DNA from: Gammaproteobacteria bacterium
Lineage (GTDB): Bacteria > Gemmatimonadota > Gemmatimonadetes > Longimicrobiales > Gaopeijiaceae
NCBI GenBank assembly: GCA_028820325.1
Contig: JAPPJO010000088.1
Coordinates: forward strand, 124,001 to 188,000
DNA length: 64,000 nucleotides
Reading direction: 5' to 3'
Translations under genes and position numbers: made by a program
The notes under the pieces: model-generated
The model's input: only the letters and a program-made list of their open reading frames with translations
Told to the model about the DNA's origin: nothing
The model's database searches: none
In this document: piece by piece, positions 1 to 9,683 of the stretch
Layout of the letters: each line of letters begins with the position of its first letter
How positions within the stretch are numbered: position 1 is the stretch's first letter

Positions 1-431
1 TCCGCCGTCACGATCCCGCGCTTCGACTGGAAGGGGAAGAGCGCGATGCAGGCGGTCTCGCCGGATTTCGTGCGGACGCGGACCACGCCACCATCGTCCG
101 GGCGGGCGACCCTGGACGCGGCCGTGACGTTTGTGAGTTCCAGGAGGGGCTTGACCGCGGCCAGCCGTCGCGGGTTGTCGTGGTTGCCGGCGATGACGAC
201 CACATGGGCGTCAGTGCGGGCCAGCCGCAGGAGTGCGTCGTAGACGATTTCCTCCGACTCGGGGCTGGGCACGGCGCGGTCGAACTGGTCGCCGGCAACC
301 AGCACGATACCGACGGCCTCCCGCTCCGCGATGGCGACAATCTCGTCGAGGACGGCCCGGTGCTCGTCGGCCCGACTGCGTCCGCGGAGCGTCTTGCCGA
401 CGTGCCAGTCCGCGGTGTGGAGGATCTTCAC
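1..431 (-). CDS. sbcD: SbcD/Mre11-type DNA repair exonuclease, N-terminal part (runs off window)
   Basis: N-terminal 143 residues of a calcineurin-like metallophosphoesterase of the SbcD/Mre11 family, the nuclease subunit that works with the SbcC/Rad50 ATPase on DNA ends and hairpins. The metal-binding motifs are in place: DWHVG at residues 8-12, GDQFD at 47-51 and GNHDN at 82-86. The start is GTG, eight bases after the herA stop, with AAGGTG just upstream overlapping that stop. The remainder of the gene, and any sbcC partner, lies beyond the left edge. Downstream position after a HerA-type ATPase recalls archaeal HerA-Mre11-Rad50-NurA operons. Family assignment is firm; the exact partner is inferred. 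Confidence 0.9.
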   Translation of the reverse strand, partial: MKILHTADWHVGKTLRGRSRADEHRAVLDEIVAIAEREAVGIVLVAGDQFDRAVPSPESEEIVYDALLRLARTDAHVVVIAGNHDNPRRLAAVKPLLELTNVTAASRVARPDDGGVVRVRTKSGETACIALFPFQSKRGIVTA

Positions 432-438
432 GTCACCT

Positions 439-2136
439 TCACTCCAGCCCCTCGAACGGATCAGGGCCGTCGTCGCCGCCGTCTTCGCCTCGATCGGCGT
501 CTCCCGCCTCATCCGGCCGCGTGGCCCACGCCGGGAACGGGAACTCGAGCACCAGCGGGACCGGCAGCTCGGGCTGCGACAGGATCATCGTGCCCGGCTT
601 CAGAATGGTGGCGCGCTGGCGCTGGGCCGTGGGAAGGAAGGCGTACTCGGGACGCCCGGCTTCGGCGCTGTCCAGCCGCCCCGCCACCCGGATCGAGGAG
701 TTGGCGATCACCCGGCGTTCCACCTCGCTGGCGGTCTGCTGGGCGCCGACGAGGATCACGCCGAGCGAGCGGCCGCGTTCGGCCATGTCGAGCAGGATCT
801 CCTTGATGGGGCTCCGGCCGTCCCGGGGCGCGTACTTGTTCAGTTCGTCCAGCACCACGAAGAGCAGCGGCTTGCGCGAGCCGGTCTCCTCCTTGTCCTG
901 GAAGGTCTTGCGCAGCACCACCCCCACGACGAAGCGCTGGGCGCGCCGCGACAGTTTGGCGATGTCGACCACGGTCACCTGCTCCTGCATGCCGATGCGG
1001 TGCTTGCCCGGGTTGGGCACATCGCCCCTGATCAGGTGCTCGGCGTCCCGGCGGGCCGCGTAAAGTCGCCGCACGAAGGCGTTGATGGTGCCGCCGCCGA
1101 TGGAGCGCCCCGCCCAGTCGGGCTGATCGGCAGGATCCTCCACCCGTTCGCGGATGGCTTCAATCAGGCCGCCGAAGGTGCGGCAGGTGGTCCCTGCGAT
1201 CCGCACCGCGCCGTCGTCGAGAGGCGTGGCGTCCCGGCGCAGCCGCGCCGTCACGTTGTGCACGACGATGGTGTACTGCTGGCGCTCATCCTCGGCGTCG
1301 GCGAACAGGAAGGGGAGCAGCTCGTCCCGGCAGAAGTCCGCCAGCGTCCAGAAGAACGAGGTGACCCCGTGGGCGCGGCTTCCGGTGCGGGGCGCGGCGG
1401 AGGGATCCCGGGGACGCGGAGGCGCCCACAGCTCCACGCTCCGGAAGGGCCCGGCGGGGAGCTCCAGCGCAGCGTAGCGTCCCGCCTGCTCGGGATCGAG
1501 GTTGCGGTTGGACTTGTCCAGGAAGAGCAGATCCTCGCCCTTCACGTTGAAGATCAGCGCCTTGGTGTTGTGGGCGCCGCCGCCCAGCTGACCCGACGTG
1601 AAGAGGCTGTGCAGGAGGAAGACCGCATAGCTGGTCTTGGTCGCCACCCCCGAGACCCCGCTGATGTTGACGTGGGCGCCCCGGGTGCCGTCCAGGAACT
1701 CCACGTTGGCGTACACCACCTCGTCGTCCCGCGAGAGACCCACCGGGACCTTGCGCTCCATGCCATCGAAGAAAAGCGCCTCGTCGCGCTCCTTTCCGAC
1801 GGCCTTGCGCACCATCTGGCCGGGCACCGGCGGCACGAACACCTCGGGCTCGAAGCGGGTGGCCAGCACCTTGGCCGCCTCGGTCACCTGCGCCGGGAGC
1901 ACGCCGTCTTCAATCAGGAAGACGTCGCTGTCGAAGCGTGCCCCTTCGTGCCGGACGCGCAGGTCGGCCACCATCCCGTAGATGCGGACTGGATCGTCCC
2001 TGCCGGGGAGGCTCCGCTCGACCACGACCACGTCGTCGAGCTGAAGGAAGGTCCCCTCGGCCACCGCGACCCAGAACTCGAGCGGCGTCGCCGGATCCGT
2101 GCCGATGACCCGCCCGACCGGGATCGACTCGCTCAC
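439..2136 (-). CDS. HerA-type DNA-translocating ATPase (DUF87/COG0433)
   Basis: 565-residue HerA/FtsK-superfamily ATPase. The N-terminal ~100 residues look like a HAS-barrel; the P-loop region reads [10 protein letters not shown] at residues 160-169, a variant that lacks the second glycine of a classical Walker A but keeps Lys-Thr-Ser; Walker B is LLFVVLDE at 424-431, followed by a sensor-like GAQQTAS stretch. HerA proteins form hexameric translocases that feed DNA to a nuclease. The GTG start overlaps the aroF stop as GTGA, and the SbcD-like nuclease starts eight bases after its end, so the two are probably co-expressed and may act together. The C-terminus is acidic and likely disordered. 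Family is clear; the cellular role is inferred. Confidence 0.85.
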   Translation of the reverse strand: MSESIPVGRVIGTDPATPLEFWVAVAEGTFLQLDDVVVVERSLPGRDDPVRIYGMVADLRVRHEGARFDSDVFLIEDGVLPAQVTEAAKVLATRFEPEVFVPPVPGQMVRKAVGKERDEALFFDGMERKVPVGLSRDDEVVYANVEFLDGTRGAHVNISGVSGVATKTSYAVFLLHSLFTSGQLGGGAHNTKALIFNVKGEDLLFLDKSNRNLDPEQAGRYAALELPAGPFRSVELWAPPRPRDPSAAPRTGSRAHGVTSFFWTLADFCRDELLPFLFADAEDERQQYTIVVHNVTARLRRDATPLDDGAVRIAGTTCRTFGGLIEAIRERVEDPADQPDWAGRSIGGGTINAFVRRLYAARRDAEHLIRGDVPNPGKHRIGMQEQVTVVDIAKLSRRAQRFVVGVVLRKTFQDKEETGSRKPLLFVVLDELNKYAPRDGRSPIKEILLDMAERGRSLGVILVGAQQTASEVERRVIANSSIRVAGRLDSAEAGRPEYAFLPTAQRQRATILKPGTMILSQPELPVPLVLEFPFPAWATRPDEAGDADRGEDGGDDGPDPFEGLE

Positions 2137-3170
2137 GCTTCCGCGAGCGGCGCCACCAGCGGCCGGCCGATGTGGTCGGCGATCCCCCGCACCTGGGCCA
2201 TCATCTCGGCGAAATCCTCCGGATAGAGCGACTGGGCTCCGTCCGACAGCGCCTTCGAAGGATCGGGATGAACCTCCACGATGAGGCCGTCCGCCCCTGC
2301 GGCGACCGCGGCGCGCGCCATGGGCGTCACCTTGTCGCGAATGCCGGTGCCGTGGCTGGGATCGGCGATGATGGGCAGGTGTGAGAGTGACTGCACCACG
2401 GGGATCGCGGTCAGATCGAACAGGTTGCGGGTCTCTGTGTCGAAGCTGCGCACTCCCCGCTCGCACAGGATGATGTTGGGGTTGCCCTCGGAGAGGATGT
2501 ACTCCGCCGCGAGCAGCAGCTCCTTGATGGTGGCCGCGAGTCCGCGCTTCAGCAGGACGGGACGCGGTGACCGCCCCGCGCGCCGCAGCAGCGGGTAGTT
2601 CTGCATGTTGCGGGCGCCGATCTGCACGATGTCGGCGTACTCTTCCACCGAATCCAGGCTCTCCGGGTCGACGGCCTCGGTCACGATGGCGAGGCCGGTC
2701 GCCTCGCGGGCGCGGGCCAGGAGCCTGAGGCCGTCGATCCCCAGTCCCTGGAAGGAGTACGGGGAGGTGCGCGGCTTGTAGGCGCCCCCGCGCAGGATGG
2801 TGGCGCCAGCCGCCGCCACCCGCTCGGCGGCCTCCATGATCTGCCCCTCCGACTCGACCGAGCAGGGGCCGGCCATTACGGCGACCTCGCGTCCGCCGAT
2901 GACGGTGCCGTTGGCGAGCGGCACGACGGTGTCTTCCTCGCGCCACTCACGCGAGACCTGCTTGTAGGGGCGGCTGACCGGGATAATCTCCAGAACCCCC
3001 GGAAGCCCCACCAGCCGGGCCTTGTCGACCCGCCCGTCATTGCCCACCAGCCCGATCGCCGTGCGCTGGCGGCCGGGCATGGGACGCGCCTTGTACCCCA
3101 GGTCGTGGATGGCGTCCACCGCGCCCTGGACCTCCGCGTCCGTGGCATTGTGCTTCATGACGATGAGCAT
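2133..3170 (-). CDS. aroF: 3-deoxy-7-phosphoheptulonate (DAHP) synthase, AroF/type Ibeta
   Basis: 345-residue enzyme catalysing the first shikimate-pathway step, condensing phosphoenolpyruvate with erythrose 4-phosphate. The first ~70 residues form the ferredoxin-like regulatory domain found in Thermotoga-type DAHP synthases, which mediates feedback by aromatic amino acids; the TIM-barrel starts near residue 90 with the AGPCSVES motif, followed by [17 protein letters not shown] and later DPSHGTG. Length is normal for this class. ATG start. It lies 24 bases downstream of smc and its stop overlaps the herA GTG (GTGA), so it is probably transcribed with its neighbours although functionally unrelated. 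Confidence 0.96.
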   Translation of the reverse strand: MLIVMKHNATDAEVQGAVDAIHDLGYKARPMPGRQRTAIGLVGNDGRVDKARLVGLPGVLEIIPVSRPYKQVSREWREEDTVVPLANGTVIGGREVAVMAGPCSVESEGQIMEAAERVAAAGATILRGGAYKPRTSPYSFQGLGIDGLRLLARAREATGLAIVTEAVDPESLDSVEEYADIVQIGARNMQNYPLLRRAGRSPRPVLLKRGLAATIKELLLAAEYILSEGNPNIILCERGVRSFDTETRNLFDLTAIPVVQSLSHLPIIADPSHGTGIRDKVTPMARAAVAAGADGLIVEVHPDPSKALSDGAQSLYPEDFAEMMAQVRGIADHIGRPLVAPLAEA

Positions 3171-3194
3171 GTGGGTCTCGTGGTGTTGATATGG

Positions 3195-6100
3195 CTACGC
3201 GGACGCACCCGCTTCGAGACGAACCCCTACAACGGAGCTCACCCCCGGCTCCTCCATGGTGAGCCCGTAGATCCAGTCGGCCGCTTCGATGGTGCGCGGA
3301 TTGTGGGTGATCACCACGAACTGGCTCTGCTGCTTGAACTCGCGCAGCAGCTGAACGAAGCGGTCGATGTTGTTCTCGTCAAGCGGGGCATCCACTTCAT
3401 CGAGCACGCAGAAAGGACTGGGCTTCACGAGGTAGATGCCGAAGAGGAGCGCGAGCGCGGTCAGCGCCCTCTCTCCCCCCGACAGCAGATCGATGCGCCG
3501 GGTTCTCTTGCCCATTGGAGAGGCGTGGATGTCGACCGGCCCGCTCAATGGATCGTCGGGATCGCCCAGGCGCAGATCGCACTCTCCACCCTCGAACAGG
3601 CGCTGGTGGATCCTGCGGAAGTTCTCGCGCGCCGCCTCGAAAGTCTCGAGGAAGAGCCTGGTGGCCGTCTGGTCGATCTCGCGGATGGCGGCGCGCAGGT
3701 CGTTGCGCGCACGCTCGAGGTCATCGCGCTGCCCGGTAAGGAATGTCAGGCGCTCGTGCTGTTCGGCGTGCTCCTCGATGGCGAGCATGTTGACGGGCCC
3801 GAGGCGTTCGATGCGCTGCACGAGCCCGGCCAGCTCCTCCTTCAGCTCGGCGGGGTCTCCCTCCACCGGCTCCGACATTTCGACCAGCTTCTCGAAGGGT
3901 CGCGCCCACTCCGCCTCCACGCGCTCGCGGATGAGGACGATCTTCCCGCCGAGCTCCCGCTCCTCCAGGCTCAGATCGTGGTGCCGGTCGGAGGCGGCCC
4001 GCTCGGCCGCGCGCGCAACCTCGACCCGCCGGTCCACCCGCTTCACCTCCTCCTTCGCCCGCTCGAGCGCCGCGTCGTCCTCCCCGAGCCTCTCCTTCGC
4101 CCGGTCACGCCGCTGGAACAGCCGCTCGACCGCCTTGCCGCCCCGTGCGAGCAGCGCACGGGCTTCGGACAGCTCGCGACCGAGCTGCGCTTCCTCCTTC
4201 TCCAGCCGCGCGAGCTGTGAGGAGGCCTGTGTCTCCGCCCTGCCGAGATCGTCCAGACGGTCGTCGGCGCGCGCCAGTTCGCCCTTGTGCTGGTTGGACT
4301 GGATGGCCAGCCGGGCCTCTTCCACGCGCGCCCGTTCCCAGTCCCCCTCCGCCACCTCCAGCACCTCGGCCGCGCGCTCTCCGCCACGGCGCAGGGCGGC
4401 GGCTTCCCCGGTCAGTTCGTTGAGTTCTTCCTGCTGCGCGCGCTCCCGGGCGGTCGCGGCGGCGATGGCCTCCCGGGTGTCGCGGACGCGCTGCGCCAGA
4501 TCGTCGCTGTCCCGCGTCAGGCGGGTGTGGCGCTCGTCGTGCGTGCTCCGGTCGGCCCGGACGGCGCGCAGGTCGTCTTCCGCGCGGGTCAGGGCCGCGC
4601 GCCGCTCTTCGAGCACCTTCTCGGCCCGCGCGACGCGCGCCTGCGCCGCCTCGCGCGCTTCCCGGGCGCGGGAGGCTTCCCGGGCGGCGGGGACGGCGGC
4701 CTCCTCGAGGGCCGCGAGCTTGCCGCGGCGTTCGAGGAGGCCGGCGGTCCCGGCTGGGTTGCCGACGACCAGAACGCCGCGCGCGTCCACCGAGGCGGGC
4801 GGGCCGGCCTTTGCGGCCTCGCGGGCCCGGGTCGCGGAATGGCTGGCCTGTCCGGCCGTCCCGGCCCCGCCAGCGGAGTCCAATGCCTCGGCGCGGTCCA
4901 CTCCGGCCAGCAATACCCGCACCCAGGAGGCGCCGGGGCCTTCCGGGCGGAGCTCGCCGAGCAGCGACCCCGGCGGACCCGGTTCGCCGGCCTCGTCGAG
5001 CCGGAGCAGCACGATCCCCCCGCCCTCCGTCCACTCGCCCGCAAACCATCGCCGCAGACGCGAGGCGGCTTCGCCGTCCTCCACCAGCAGCGCCTGCGCC
5101 AGATGACCCAGATACGATTCCGCGGCGGCCAGCGCCCCGGCCGGACCTGCCATGCACTGCGACAGCGTCCCCAGAACCAGGTCCGGATGCGCCTTGCGGG
5201 CTGCCCGCACCACCGGCTCGTAGCCGGCCCCATCCCGCTCCATGGCCGCGAGGGCCGTCCGGCGGGCCTCGAGGGCGGAAGCCTGGTCCGCCGCCTCGAC
5301 CTCCGCGGCTCGGGCCTGGGTCTGCGCGGTGCGTGCCGCCTCGAAGTCCTGCAGTCCCTCGTTCACCCCTTCGCGCGCCCGCGCAACGGAAGCCTCCAGC
5401 CGGACCATCCGGTCGTCCGACTCTCCGCCCTCCCGGCGCATCCCGGTCAGTTCGAGTTCGGTCTGGGAGGCCCGCTCCTCAAGCCGGACCAGACGGCGGC
5501 GCAATTCGTCCAGCCGGGTACGTGAGGCGGCGACGGTTCCTTCCATGCCGGCCACCCGGCGCAGCAGTCTCCGTTCCGCGCCGCGCGCCTCCGCGAGCGC
5601 CGCGCGCGCGCGCCGGAGCCGTTCCCTGGTGCCCGCCGTAGCTTGGCGCGCCTGTCGCGATTCCACGCCCACTTCGGCCAGTTCGGCCGCGATGCGGGCG
5701 CGCGATCTCTTCAGCTCGGCCAGTTCGCTCGCCAGTTCCCCTGCGCGCGTGCGCGCCGCGGCCTGATCCTCGCCGATCTGCCCGAGTCGCCGCTCCGCGT
5801 AGACGATGCGCTCACGCGCGACAGCCAGGTCCCGCTCCCAGCGCACCAGATCCTTCTGGATGCTGTCCAGCACGACGGCGGCGTCCGCGCGCGACTTCTC
5901 GGCCTCCAGGCTTCGCACCCGCGAGGCCTCGCGTTCGGTCTCCGCGGTCCGCAGCTCGATAAGCGTCGTCTGTTGCGCCTCGTCCTCGCGCGCGCGGAGC
6001 TCCCGAACTCTCGTCAGCCGATCCTCGAATTCCAGGAGGTCCACCGAAACCACCGCGACTTCGACCGACAGGCGCCGCTTCCTCAGATCCTCGTAGCGCT

Positions 6101-6737
6101 GCGCCTTCCCTTTCTGCCGTGCCAGGGAGCGGACCTTGGTCGCTACCTCCGCAATCACGTCCTCCAGCCGCTCCAGGTCCAGTTCGGCGCGGGCCAGCCG
6201 CCGTCCCGCGATCCGGCTCCGGTCCTTGTATTTGCCTATGCCCGCGGCTTCCTCGAACAACCCCCGGCGCTCCTCCGCCCGTTCCGAGAGGATTGCGTCG
6301 ATCATTCGGCTCTCGATGATCGCGTAGGCGTTGGCGCCGAGTCCGGTGTCCCGGCAAAGCTCCTGGACGTCGCGCAGACGACATGTGGTGCGGTTGATCG
6401 AATACTCGCTTCCCCCATCGCGATAGACGGTGCGCCCGATCTCGACCTCGCCGAAGGGAACCGGGAGCAGGCCGTCCTCGTTGGTGACCCGGAGGACGAC
6501 CGATCCGCGGTTGACGGGCCGACGATTGACCGTGCCCTGGAAGATCACCTCTTCCATGCGTGAGCCGCGCACAACCGTGGGCCGCTGTTCGCCCAACACC
6601 CAGCGAACCGCGTCGCTGATGTTGGATTTTCCGCATCCGTTGGGGCCCACGATCGCGGTGATACCCTCGTGGAACACGATGTCCGTGCGCTCGGGAAACG
6701 ACTTGAACCCGTGCAGTCTCAGCGAGGCGAGCTTCAT
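3195..6737 (-). CDS. smc: Chromosome segregation protein SMC
   Basis: 1180-residue condensin ATPase of full family length. The N-terminal Walker A GPNGCGKS sits at residues 31-38; long charged coiled-coil arms flank a hinge at roughly 500-660; the C-terminal head carries the ABC signature LSGGE at about 1085-1089 and Walker B/D-loop CVLDEVDAPLD at about 1110-1120. SMC forms rings with ScpA and ScpB (not in this window) to compact and segregate chromosomes. Its ATG overlaps the stop of the upstream MinD-like gene (ATGA), implying coupled translation. The low-complexity Ala/Arg/Glu coiled coil creates several long spurious antisense frames here. Confidence 0.98.
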   Translation of the reverse strand: MKLASLRLHGFKSFPERTDIVFHEGITAIVGPNGCGKSNISDAVRWVLGEQRPTVVRGSRMEEVIFQGTVNRRPVNRGSVVLRVTNEDGLLPVPFGEVEIGRTVYRDGGSEYSINRTTCRLRDVQELCRDTGLGANAYAIIESRMIDAILSERAEERRGLFEEAAGIGKYKDRSRIAGRRLARAELDLERLEDVIAEVATKVRSLARQKGKAQRYEDLRKRRLSVEVAVVSVDLLEFEDRLTRVRELRAREDEAQQTTLIELRTAETEREASRVRSLEAEKSRADAAVVLDSIQKDLVRWERDLAVARERIVYAERRLGQIGEDQAAARTRAGELASELAELKRSRARIAAELAEVGVESRQARQATAGTRERLRRARAALAEARGAERRLLRRVAGMEGTVAASRTRLDELRRRLVRLEERASQTELELTGMRREGGESDDRMVRLEASVARAREGVNEGLQDFEAARTAQTQARAAEVEAADQASALEARRTALAAMERDGAGYEPVVRAARKAHPDLVLGTLSQCMAGPAGALAAAESYLGHLAQALLVEDGEAASRLRRWFAGEWTEGGGIVLLRLDEAGEPGPPGSLLGELRPEGPGASWVRVLLAGVDRAEALDSAGGAGTAGQASHSATRAREAAKAGPPASVDARGVLVVGNPAGTAGLLERRGKLAALEEAAVPAAREASRAREAREAAQARVARAEKVLEERRAALTRAEDDLRAVRADRSTHDERHTRLTRDSDDLAQRVRDTREAIAAATARERAQQEELNELTGEAAALRRGGERAAEVLEVAEGDWERARVEEARLAIQSNQHKGELARADDRLDDLGRAETQASSQLARLEKEEAQLGRELSEARALLARGGKAVERLFQRRDRAKERLGEDDAALERAKEEVKRVDRRVEVARAAERAASDRHHDLSLEERELGGKIVLIRERVEAEWARPFEKLVEMSEPVEGDPAELKEELAGLVQRIERLGPVNMLAIEEHAEQHERLTFLTGQRDDLERARNDLRAAIREIDQTATRLFLETFEAARENFRRIHQRLFEGGECDLRLGDPDDPLSGPVDIHASPMGKRTRRIDLLSGGERALTALALLFGIYLVKPSPFCVLDEVDAPLDENNIDRFVQLLREFKQQSQFVVITHNPRTIEAADWIYGLTMEEPGVSSVVGVRLEAGASA

Positions 6738-7819
6738 CGGGCGAAGAACCCGCTCACCCAGGCCAGGAGGTTCTCGAAGAGCTCCCGGAGCCGATCGGCC
6801 CCGGGCACCTCGGCGATCCCGGCATTGTCGACCCCCATCAGGATCATCACCGCCGCGAACAGGACGAGCACTGCGAACGCCGAGATGCTGAGGCCCCGAC
6901 CCCGGCTTCGGGAGTCGGTCCCGGGCCCCGCGTCGTCCGCGGGCTGCTCGTGGGCGGCAGCCGGAGCCAACTCCGCTTCGGCCTCGGTGGGTTCCTCCGC
7001 TCCGGCTTCGGTGGGTTGCTCCGCTTCGGCTCTGGCGGGCTCCTTCGCTTCGGCCTCGCTGGGTTCCTCCGCCTCAGCCCCGGCAGGCTCCTCCGCCTCG
7101 GCGTCGTCCTCGAATCCATCCCACAGCGAATCCCGATAGGTCTGGCTCCCGAGACGGTTCTCCTTCTTTCCGGTCACCATCGTGACCGTAGTACCGTTGG
7201 GTGCCGGACCCAGCAGAGCGACCGCATCCCTGAGCCCCACCTTTCCCAGCGCGGTCATCGGCTCGCCCTTGCAGGCCAGCACGATCGAAGGTGTGCCGCG
7301 CGGATGGTAGGACGATTCGGCAACCTGATAGGTGACGACCGTGACACCGCCCTCGACCAGTGTAGCAAGGAGACGATGCCACTCCGTCCGGTCGAGCAAA
7401 CCGTCCGAACTCGCCACAAGCGTCCCCGCCGTTGCCACCCAGAACTTCTCTTCGTTCGCGGGGCGCGCGATTCGCCTCAGGGAAGCGCCGTACTCGATGG
7501 CGTCGGTGATGCCCTCGAGATTCGCGGCGTTGAACGCCCGGTGCAGACGGGGCTCGTCGAAACACAGGTCGACCAGCAGCACGCGTGCGCTCCGGGAGGC
7601 CCAGCTCCCCGCGATCGCCACAGCGGCGTGGGCGGCCCAATCCTGGTGCCGTGCCCCGGGGCTGGCCCGGACCGCGACGACGCGCCCTTGCTCGGACCCG
7701 ACGGGCAGATCGAGTTCCGCGAAGCCACCGGGGATGTCCCGGGAAAAATCGAAGGGTTGCAGTTGCAGCGCGGAACGGCCGCGTCCGGCTCGAGCGGATG
7801 GGGCGGCACGGGGGTTCAT
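6734..7819 (-). CDS. Degenerate MinD/CpsD-like protein with repeat linker and C-terminal membrane anchor
   Basis: 361 residues of unknown function. Residues ~40-215 resemble the MinD/ParA/CpsD (BY-kinase) fold: a strand VVAVRASPG where the Walker A loop should be (no lysine), then the A'-like block ARVLLVDLCFDEPRLHRAF that matches CpsD/MinD proteins. So the fold is recognisable but ATP binding by the usual deviant P-loop is unlikely. Residues 241-288 are six tandem acidic octapeptides (type EAEEPxxA), then a charged stretch, one transmembrane helix (~315-333) and a short tail, suggesting a membrane-tethered protein with a flexible stalk. It overlaps rsfS upstream and smc downstream by 4 bases each. 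Function not known; a link to chromosome or envelope organisation is only suggested by position. Confidence 0.75.
   Translation of the reverse strand: MNPRAAPSARAGRGRSALQLQPFDFSRDIPGGFAELDLPVGSEQGRVVAVRASPGARHQDWAAHAAVAIAGSWASRSARVLLVDLCFDEPRLHRAFNAANLEGITDAIEYGASLRRIARPANEEKFWVATAGTLVASSDGLLDRTEWHRLLATLVEGGVTVVTYQVAESSYHPRGTPSIVLACKGEPMTALGKVGLRDAVALLGPAPNGTTVTMVTGKKENRLGSQTYRDSLWDGFEDDAEAEEPAGAEAEEPSEAEAKEPARAEAEQPTEAGAEEPTEAEAELAPAAAHEQPADDAGPGTDSRSRGRGLSISAFAVLVLFAAVMILMGVDNAGIAEVPGADRLRELFENLLAWVSGFFAR
6956..7099 (-). repeat. Six tandem 24-bp repeats encoding acidic octapeptides
   Basis: Six imperfect in-frame 24-base units encode octapeptides of the form (E/G)AE(E/K/Q)PxxA, covering residues 241-288 of the MinD-like protein. 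The period is exact, the units diverge in positions 6-7, and the sixth has drifted most. This is a coding tandem repeat forming an acidic Ala/Pro-rich linker, a typical site for length variation between strains. Confidence 0.85.
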
Positions 7820-8208
7820 GGCGGGCCGAGCTCCGCGTCTGCCGCAAGCTCGTGCCGGGGCGCATCGCCCCAGAGCGCCTCCAGTTGATAGAACGACCGC
7901 ACCTCGGGGTGAAAGACATGGACCACGAAATCGATGTAGTCGATCAACACCCAGCGGGCTTCCCTGCCCCCCTCGGTGTGCGCGGGGCGGGTACCCTCGT
8001 TGCGCAGCTCCTTCGTGACGTGGTCCGAGATCGAACGGACCTGGGTATCGGAGGTTCCGGTGGCGAGCAGGAAGTAGTCGGTGGCCGAGGAGATGCCGCG
8101 CAGGTCGAGCACGACCACGTCGCTGGCCTTGCGCTCGAGCGTCAACTGGGCCGCCCGACGGACCGCGGACGGGAGACGGGAATCGCCGGAGGAGGCAGCG
8201 TCGACCAT
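7816..8208 (-). CDS. rsfS: Ribosome silencing factor RsfS (RsfA/Iojap/YbeB)
   Basis: 130-residue RsfS protein, which binds uL14 on the 50S subunit and blocks subunit joining when nutrients are short. The characteristic segments are ASDVVVLDLRGISSATDYFLL (split here as ASDVVVLDLRG, then ATDYF), TGTSDTQVRSISDHV, and WVLIDYIDFVVHVFHPEVRSFY near residue 100. The ATG at 8208 is chosen because the upstream in-frame extension would run through rplI. It starts 20 bases after the rplI stop and its TGA overlaps the next ATG (ATGA), so it belongs with the ribosomal-protein block upstream. Confidence 0.93.
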   Translation of the reverse strand: MVDAASSGDSRLPSAVRRAAQLTLERKASDVVVLDLRGISSATDYFLLATGTSDTQVRSISDHVTKELRNEGTRPAHTEGGREARWVLIDYIDFVVHVFHPEVRSFYQLEALWGDAPRHELAADAELGPP

Positions 8209-8228
8209 GCGAAAGGCGCCCGGCGGGC

Positions 8229-8684
8229 TCAGCTCGTCCTTTCCACGTGCACGGTCACATTGACTTCCACTTCCGCGTGGAGCCTGATCGGGACTTCGAA
8301 GTCGCCAAGCATCTTGATCGGTTCGGAAAGCATGACGTGCCGCTTGTCGAGATCGAAGTCCAGCCCCGAGCCGACCGCGCGTTCGGCGATGTCCGCCGCC
8401 GTGACCGAGCCGAACAGCTTGTCGGACTCGCCGGCGCGTGCCCGGAAAACGAGGTGCATGCCCTCCAGCCTGGAGGCGCGCCGCCGTGCTTCCAGGTAAT
8501 CCTTGCGAGCCCGCTCCTCCGCTCTGCGCTGCTCCTGCTCCAGACGTCGGACGTTGGCCGCCGAAGCTTCGTAGGCGAGGCCGCGGGGCAGGAGAAAGTT
8601 GCGGGCGTACCCGGGCTTCACGTTCACGACATCGCCCGGTTCCCCGAGGCGGTCCACGGATTCCTTGAGGATCAGTTTCACCAT
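8229..8684 (-). CDS. rplI: 50S ribosomal protein bL9
   Basis: 151-residue bL9 with the conserved N-terminal RNA-binding domain (MVKLILKESVDRLGEPGDVV, then VKPGYARNFLLPRGLA), a long connecting charged helix at ~40-80 and the C-terminal domain. Length is usual for the family. ATG start is preceded by AGGAG at good spacing. It follows the YybS-like gene by 67 bases and precedes rsfS, matching the widespread rpsF-rpsR-(yybS)-rplI order. Confidence 0.97.
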   Translation of the reverse strand: MVKLILKESVDRLGEPGDVVNVKPGYARNFLLPRGLAYEASAANVRRLEQEQRRAEERARKDYLEARRRASRLEGMHLVFRARAGESDKLFGSVTAADIAERAVGSGLDFDLDKRHVMLSEPIKMLGDFEVPIRLHAEVEVNVTVHVERTS

Positions 8685-8751
8685 CCACTCCTGTTTTGTC
8701 GAAACATGCGGGCCCGCGCCGTGAGGCGCCACGCGGGCCGGTGGTTGTCGG

Positions 8752-9675
8752 TCAGGTTCGTCGGGCCCGTGCGCGGATGTCCATCCAGGTGTCGCTCAGC
8801 CCGATCAGAAGCGCCGCCGCAAAAAGGAAGGGTGCCAGCAGCAGGAAAGCGAGCGCAAGCAGGACCCATCCGAGAGCCGACACGCCGCGGGTCAGCGTGA
8901 CCGCCACGCCGGCGCCGCGCAACGCGTAGAGCGCGCCCATGAAGGCAAGCAGGTTCAGTCCCACCCGGCCCGCGGCGCCGTCGGGCTGCACGATGAACAG
9001 TGCCGCGCCCGCAACCAGCAGCCACACCAGCTGGTCGTCGAACCGGAAGTCGCGCAGCTCGCGGAGGCCTTCCCCGCTCCCGCGCACGAGGCGGACGTAG
9101 ATCCACCAGGCGGTGCCCAACGCGGCCAGGGAGGACAGTCCGAGCATGGCCGGGAACAGGTTGCTCTGCCACTCCGCCGCCTGAAAAACGGTGGTGATCA
9201 CGGTCCCGGGGAGCGGAGTTCCGTCCCGGAGGACGCGCAGCGCTTCGAGGGACGTGCTCACTCCGTCGCGCAATCTGGTCGCCACCATCCCGTCGATAAT
9301 CGCCCAGCGCCGGGGGCTCAGCCCCAGTGCGGCCCATGCGCCGGCACCGGAAATCGCGAGAGCCAGCAGGGCACGGGGCAGAAACTTCCGTTCCGGCCAA
9401 CGCAATGTCACCGCGGCAAAGCAGCCGCCCAGTATGATCGTCCATCCACGCTCCACGTACCACAATCCGGATCGCGTGGCGCCGGCCAGGACGACCACCA
9501 TCCCCAGGACGCCGGCCATCACGGGCAAGGCCCGTTTTGCGGGCGAACTGAATACGAGACAGGCGAACGGGATCAACACCAGGACGAGGGGACCGAAGAC
9601 GGAGAACATCAGCGTGGCGAAAAAGAGCGCTCCCGCTCGTCCCCAGCCCCGCAACGGGGTCCTCGCCCGGACCAC
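8752..9675 (-). CDS. YybS-like DUF2232 polytopic membrane protein
   Basis: 307 residues with about eight hydrophobic segments, starting with a Val/Leu/Phe-rich pair of helices at ~15-65 and ending with helices around 215-290. Content and position between the S18-encoding gene and rplI match DUF2232 (YybS of Bacillus), a conserved membrane family of unsettled function in the rpsF-rplI neighbourhood. The start is GTG, eight bases after the fused S6-S18 stop, with GAGGG about a dozen bases upstream. Assignment rests on topology and gene order more than on a sequence signature. Confidence 0.7.
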   Translation of the reverse strand: MVRARTPLRGWGRAGALFFATLMFSVFGPLVLVLIPFACLVFSSPAKRALPVMAGVLGMVVVLAGATRSGLWYVERGWTIILGGCFAAVTLRWPERKFLPRALLALAISGAGAWAALGLSPRRWAIIDGMVATRLRDGVSTSLEALRVLRDGTPLPGTVITTVFQAAEWQSNLFPAMLGLSSLAALGTAWWIYVRLVRGSGEGLRELRDFRFDDQLVWLLVAGAALFIVQPDGAAGRVGLNLLAFMGALYALRGAGVAVTLTRGVSALGWVLLALAFLLLAPFLFAAALLIGLSDTWMDIRARARRT

Positions 9676-9683
9676 GGGCGATG

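Noticed and set aside
331..2226. Long open frame (about 630 codons) on the plus strand, antisense to herA
   Set aside because: Arg/Gly/Ala/Pro-rich composition expected from antisense reading of a GC-rich gene; herA has clear ATPase motifs and the plus frame has none.
6956..7099. Regular 24-base repeats considered as a CRISPR-like or regulatory array
   Set aside because: No spacers; units are contiguous, in frame and encode octapeptides.
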